In this document: piece after piece, positions 56,208 through 64,000 of the stretch | Layout of the letters: the number at the start of each line of letters is the position of its first letter | How positions within the stretch are numbered: position 1 is the stretch's first letter | Source: Steinernema hermaphroditum | Taxonomy: Eukaryota > Nematoda > Chromadorea > Rhabditida > Steinernematidae | Length of the DNA: 64,000 nt | Assembly (NCBI GenBank): GCA_030435675.1 | Contig: CM059625.1 | Span: 12,400,001 to 12,464,000 of the forward strand | Direction of reading: 5' to 3' | The notes under the pieces: model-generated | What the model saw: only the letters and a program-made list of their open reading frames with translations | The model's database searches: none | Told to the model about the DNA's origin: nothing | Program-made: the position numbers and the translations under genes

Positions 56208-57672
56208 GTCGACCATGTGGTACTGTACTTGTGGATCGAGAACACACGCTTCACTACGTGAGGTAATCGCCGTCAAACGCGGGTCAATCAGAAGCCCATT
56301 TAGGGCGCTCGTTTGTGAGTAAAAGGCAAGAAGAACCAATCCAGTTTTCCTTTTTACCTCCCTTCATCGGCAAACAAACAATTCCGACAGAGGCAAGGCG
56401 CCGAGCCGAAAGGGAATTCGCGTGCACAGATTGGTAAAAAAATATGGTGATCAGATGAAACTGATAGAGGTGACAAATTGAGCAACTCCTTTTTCACTCA
56501 CACTCATATGTTCTGCCCAGGGGAAACCGGTTGTGAGTGGCCCTCTGCTCCTGCGACCCGTAGTGTGACACTGCACATTTGCACAGATTGCCCTCTTCTT
56601 TTCTTTTTCGCCAACCGCTCTTTGAGTCAGGCATTTGTTTCCGCGCTACTAATCCGGGAGTTAAAACCTCAGATTGCTGCGAGACGGTGTTTGCTGACGC
56701 TCGGAAGAAACGATCGACCGAGGTCTCACTAAGTAAAGAGCGACCACCGGGGCAGCGCTTTTCGGTAGGTACCGGGACAAACGAACTCTTTACGTAACAG
56801 GGACATGACAAGTGCGTTCAAATAGAGTAACCTCTTTCAACAGTTTTTAGATTTGTGATCGTTCGTCACAAGAATGAGCTACCTGAAATACGCTATCCAA
56901 AAACAGTACTAAAGGCTTCACGGCCCGATTAGAAAGGGTCAGGGAGATTTTAGTAGCCCTTATTTCATAATATACATACAGATTTAAATGATTTTTCAGC
57001 CCTTAGGAATCTTCATGCGACCTTTAAGAACAGGGTCTCCGTTTTCTTTGAGTGAGCTGGAACACGAACAAACGATTGCTCAAAAAGCAAGTTGCACCTT
57101 TCTGAATAAACACAGTTGCATAAGGAAGTGTGACTCAGCGCTAAGTCACTTTGAAACTCGCCTTTTGATCCCTTTGTGCCGAATGATCATGACTGCGCCC
57201 AGTTTATTTGTTGATCGCCCACGCTCGTCATCAGACGTTAACCCGTTTCACATCCTCTGAATGAGGTGGCGATCCTTTTTTGGGGCACGCATAATTCGTT
57301 GCGCTCACTTTTTGCACTCACCGTAGGAAAAGGGAATAATTTCCGAGTCAATTTCGGGACGAACTTTATATAAAGCACTTTACGGACTCTTCCTATCGCA
57401 GTGTGCGCAAGTTCGTCTGTCACCGGCGACCGCCTGCTAATCCGTACGGTATGCAGTTGCAGTGTGTTGAGAGTAAACGAGAGGAGGTGTAAACGTTTTA
57501 GGAGGAGGAGCTTCCGTTACAGCTATAAGCATGAGACGTGTCGAGTTCGACCGCAGAGTTCGCTGGAAAAGCGGTAATAGCTGCGTGTCTTTCAACAAAC
57601 GTTTAAGTATTTATCGTGACTATCTGTTCAGTGGGTGCCGAGCTGCATCGACAATACCAGAGCGACGCTAAG
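56208..57672. other. Spacer before the serine-rich gene
   Basis: About 1.5 kb with no supportable gene. The last 60 bases before 57,673 remain open and follow an acceptor-like CTGTTCAG at 57,631, so an upstream coding exon of the next gene may exist here. Confidence 0.4.
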
Positions 57673-59546
57673 ATGGCTAGTTCGTTGCCTTTTCCCGATT
57701 TCGGCCTAAACACCGACGACGTTCGCTACTTCCATATGGATTCGGTAGTTCAGGGTCGTGGCCCTAATCGTCTGAAGTACTTAGACATGGAAGGTGAGCT
57801 GACTGTTGATCATTCGCTAAACAAATAAAGTGCAAAAGCGTAACCGATGGTTCGTTTTAGGCAGATGGAAGCTAAGTGGCAAGAGCATCCCTTACATCTC
57901 TGCCGCGTTCAACCACCTGCAGCGTCTTAATGACGCCGCTGTTCCTATGAGGGTACTGTAGTGGAGCGCATGATGGTGATAATGTTCCGATTATAGGATC
58001 TTGATCGCGCTCCGCTGAACGCCATTGGCATGGTCTCTTGGACGTCTTCGGCGCGTGCTCCTGAAAAGGCGGAAAAGGCTGAAAAGAAAGGTGCCAACGC
58101 TAGCTTACTAGTAAATGTGATACCACATTCTCTCTAGAATTAACCATCCTGAAGCCCGAAGTGGAGATTAGGGAGGTGATTCCCCCAAGCCCGCGTGAAC
58201 CGGTGCCCCACCGATCTGCAGGATACGGTAAGAACTTTTGGTTGTCCGTTCTTTGCACAGCACACCTGCACCCAGGCCTCGCTCACCAAAAGCGGAAGCT
58301 TTCCATTCCGGACCGCTCTCGCAGTCCGTCGCTGTCGTCTCGTAACGAATCGCCGACTCCCGAATTCGACAAGTTCAGCAAGTACCAGCGTAAAGGTGAT
58401 CGTTGGATTCTGGCCGACAACAACAAGAACACACACTTAACGGTTGACACAGCCTTCCGCAGTGCTTCCACGCTTTCTTCGCACTCTAGCAGCCCAGATA
58501 GCGGCATCGACAGCTGTCTGATTACTCCCTTCATAGTGAACAATAATGAGCTTAATCGAGATCTTTTGGAAACAAAGTCTAAGTTAAGGCCGGTTTCAAC
58601 TAAGGTTGGGGATTTGGTGGAAAGAATGAGGAGAGAAGCAAGAGAGAAGAGAGAAACCGAAGTTAGAGATGAGGGCGTAGAGTCAGGATTGGATAGTGGG
58701 AGCGATGACTGTGACAGGGAGGTCCAATGGATATTGGTAGATGAGAAAGTGTCTTTAATTAGAGTAGAAGAAACGGAATATTATTATTAGGACTAGAAAC
58801 TGTTCCTTAAATTGTTAACAAGTAATCTACACCTAACATTGTGCTGCAGTTGTACCGTCTATAGTAAGGATAAATTCCATGCAACATGCGATTTTTTGAA
58901 TTACTAAAGCGTTGCAGACTCGAACACAGCTTACGGCACTCGTTACGGATCTCCACGCGATTTGGGCTACATCTCAAATGATGATCGCCAGAGCTCTGGT
59001 GCTCCTAGTCCTAATGATAAGTGGACAGGTCAGCATGAAAGTCAACATTTCTGATAATAGAGTATTCCAGTCAAAACGGATCGTCTTCCGCATCGAACTC
59101 AAGCTCTTTCCCCTAGGCCCAGCTCGAGAGTTGCTCACGACAGTCAGTACGATCCCACTTACCTCAATCCAGGTAAGACGCCTTCAGTGGATTCAGATAG
59201 CCTGGAGTTTAGATCGTCAATTCTCCGACGAGTTGAGTATAAGTGTGAAGGACACGAGCAAGTATTACTCAGAAAAGCCCATCTCCAGCTACCGCGATCA
59301 GTACCTTCGCAAGACCTACGAGGTCAGTCCGAAGTCGACCGGCAGCACGGATTACTCCTCTGGGCAAGTCTCTTCTCTTTTCCACGTGCTTACGGCCAAA
59401 GATCTTTCTTTAGATCGGAACTGAATTCACCCAACAAGCGAAGCCCTCGCACCGCCGAAGAGTATCTTCTCGAGGCGTACCACTACAAGTCGACCCACCG
59501 CGATGAACCCCGTCGTTCGCGCCTCGACTGGTCGCCTCGCTACTGA
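57673..59546 (+). CDS. Unrecognised serine-rich cytoplasmic protein, two alternative C-termini
   Basis: Exons read ASSLPFPDFGLNTDDVRYFH, then GRWKLSGKSIPYISAAFNHL, DLDRAPLNAIGMVSWTSS, ELTILKPEVEIREVIPPSPR, and KRKLSIPDRSRSPSLSSRNE with KYQRKGDRWILADNNKNTH and STLSSHSSSPDSGID. Reading on gives a stop at 58,790 (tail KVGDLVERMRREAREKRETE). Alternatively, splicing out of the DSGIDS region to exons near 58,919, 59,068 and 59,174 gives YGTRYGSPRDLGYISNDDRQ, RTQALSPRPSSRVAHDSQYD, KYYSEKPISSYRDQYLRKTY and, through an apparent GC-AG intron (GCAAGT donor at about 59,363), NKRSPRTAEEYLLEAYHYKS ending at 59,546. No domain is recognised; many Ser-Pro sites suggest a phosphorylated scaffold. Confidence 0.6.
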
Positions 59547-60096
59547 ACACCTAGTCTCCCTCGCCGCAATCTCTTTGACTGCCTCAGTGCTGCTCCGCTT
59601 CTTTTGGCTTCCAAGTAATAACAATGTTCCGTTCTATTCTCGTATAAGTACTGCACGTATATAAAGCTTCATTTTTCATAAACGCTTTATTTGTCTTTTG
59701 GTAAGCTTCACTTTTCAACTCGTCCGATTTAAGTTCGATCTTTGTGAGATACAATAACACATTACAAATAATAATAAGCAAGAAGAAGAAGGGAAACAAT
59801 ATCACAAATTGGAAACGAATATTAAGCTTGGGTTTTTACATACATAATGCCTGTTGTGTTATGTACATATGGAAACAATGCTGGGGAAATAGTTTAAGAT
59901 TCAACGATTTGGTGGAGGATAAACATATGAGAAGAGAGAATACCAAGATGCACCGGCAAGAGCCAACCTTCGAGAACCCGTTTGTTCAAGAACAGTTTGC
60001 CTTGTCCAAGCGAACATGCAAATGAAATATCGAGCATTCAAGTGATGTTTTGCTCGGACAGGTGAGATGTGAGGCGACAGAGCTGAGACTTTGAGG
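59547..60096. other. Convergent 3' spacer
   Basis: About 550 bp between the plus-strand gene and the CSL stop. AT-rich and without a supportable exon. Confidence 0.4.
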
Positions 60097-63381
<3,285 letters not shown>

Positions 63382-63543
63382 GAAATTCGGAAAAACCGAC
63401 GAGTGTGTGACGGAAATGCCGAAAATCCCAGGGATTCTCCCACCCGAAACAGCAGCCGAGAAGGTACGGGAACTCCGCTGAGATAGATGTTTTCGAGTGA
63501 ATGGTTCCCACGGGTCGACCAGTCCACACGACTTCGTTAGCAA

Positions 63544-64000
63544 GTTCCTGAGTGGAGAGTGTTGGTCGTAGAGGACGCCAAGAAGTCGGCGTGACTCGTG
63601 AAGATGCTGCTTAGGAAGGGAGGAGTGGGGATGGAGGTGGATACGGTGCCCGCTGGTCGATGAATACTAGTGAGTAGAGTGCTCTACAGCCAGCTAGCTA
63701 TAGATGGCTGTGAGCAGCTTGTCTTTGCCGAATAAGAAATCTTGAAGGGCGGAGTCGAAGGGAGCGTCGAGCCGCGATGATGGTGGCCGTGTTGGCGTCG
63801 TAGCGCGCCCCTGAGTGGTGCTGAGGACCGGGACAGCCGGAAGGGACTCGCGCAGCGTGTGCTGCTGTCTATTTGTGCTGACAGCGTTTGTCCAAATCCA
63901 CTTCTCCGACGCACAGATGACAATTTTCACACGGTTTAAGATCCCCTTAACGTGTCGTCTGTAGAGTAGTGCGCGCGCAAACTCTCGCCTACCTACTTAT
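63544..64000 (-). other. Upstream region of CSL, possible 5' exon
   Basis: A minus-strand open frame (63,930-63,694) ends RLDAPFDSALQDFLFGKDKL and a stop soon after. It might be part of a 5' exon or another gene entering from the right, but I have no supporting family match or clear splice link. Confidence 0.3.

Noticed and set aside
58140..58543. Minus-strand frames opposite the serine-rich gene
   Set aside because: Antisense shadows of a coding exon.

Overview
This is a eukaryotic, animal nuclear window. Nearly every recognisable gene is split by very short GT-AG introns (mostly about 40-60 bp). The proteins are animal housekeeping and signalling products: NPRL3, adrenodoxin-type ferredoxin reductase, Kish, POP7, QRSL1, parvin, bestrophin, NAA10, SLC41, mitochondrial SerRS, TFIIH p62 and CSL/LAG-1. 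Many start codons lie just downstream of a pyrimidine-rich ...TTTCAG acceptor, which suggests spliced-leader trans-splicing (or 5'UTR introns). With the tiny introns and the style of the bestrophin and peptide-GPCR genes, I infer a nematode, possibly of the Trichuris/Trichinella side (clade I). That is inference, not proof.

Layout. (1) 1-11,700: nine consecutive minus-strand genes, in transcription order a mitochondrial Tim44-fold-like protein, Kish, POP7, FDXR, phosducin-like protein, NPRL3, UXT, CENP-X and an unknown secretory/membrane protein cut by the left edge. Kish and POP7 are only 20 bp apart. A 1.3-kb NPRL3 intron holds a repeat found again at 50 kb and 55 kb. (2) 11,994-13,554: QRSL1 (GatA) on the plus strand. 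(3) 13,466-26,001: an island bracketed by two 220-bp ungapped copies of the QRSL1 3' end. It holds a Cu/Zn-SOD-like gene lacking key copper-site residues, a broken MBF1/EDF1 copy, wreckage of an integrase/OTU transposon with several inverted repeats, tRNA-derived SINE-like units, and an intact insulysin (M16) paralogue. (4) 26,002-31,250: parvin, bestrophin and a small unknown ORF, all minus. (5) 31,260-40,815: a 9.5-kb stretch with no supportable gene. (6) 40,816-46,067: a peptide-type GPCR, NAA10 and SLC41, all plus. (7) 46,199-50,252: SARS2 and GTF2H1, minus. (8) 50,500-56,207: a second repeat island, in which two near-identical 923-bp direct repeats bracket a degenerate Lon-protease homologue; a long foldback lies inside one repeat copy. 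(9) 57,673-59,546: an unrecognised serine-rich gene with two possible C-termini. (10) 60,097-63,381 or further: the Notch effector CSL/LAG-1, minus.

Most intact genes are unrelated housekeeping functions, and their order looks like ordinary compact-genome packing. The unusual material is in the two repeat-bounded islands, each carrying diverged or decaying paralogues of conserved enzymes (SOD, EDF1 and IDE in one, Lon in the other) with mobile-element debris. All exon joins were read by eye from splice signals and family similarity, so individual boundaries may be off by a few codons.
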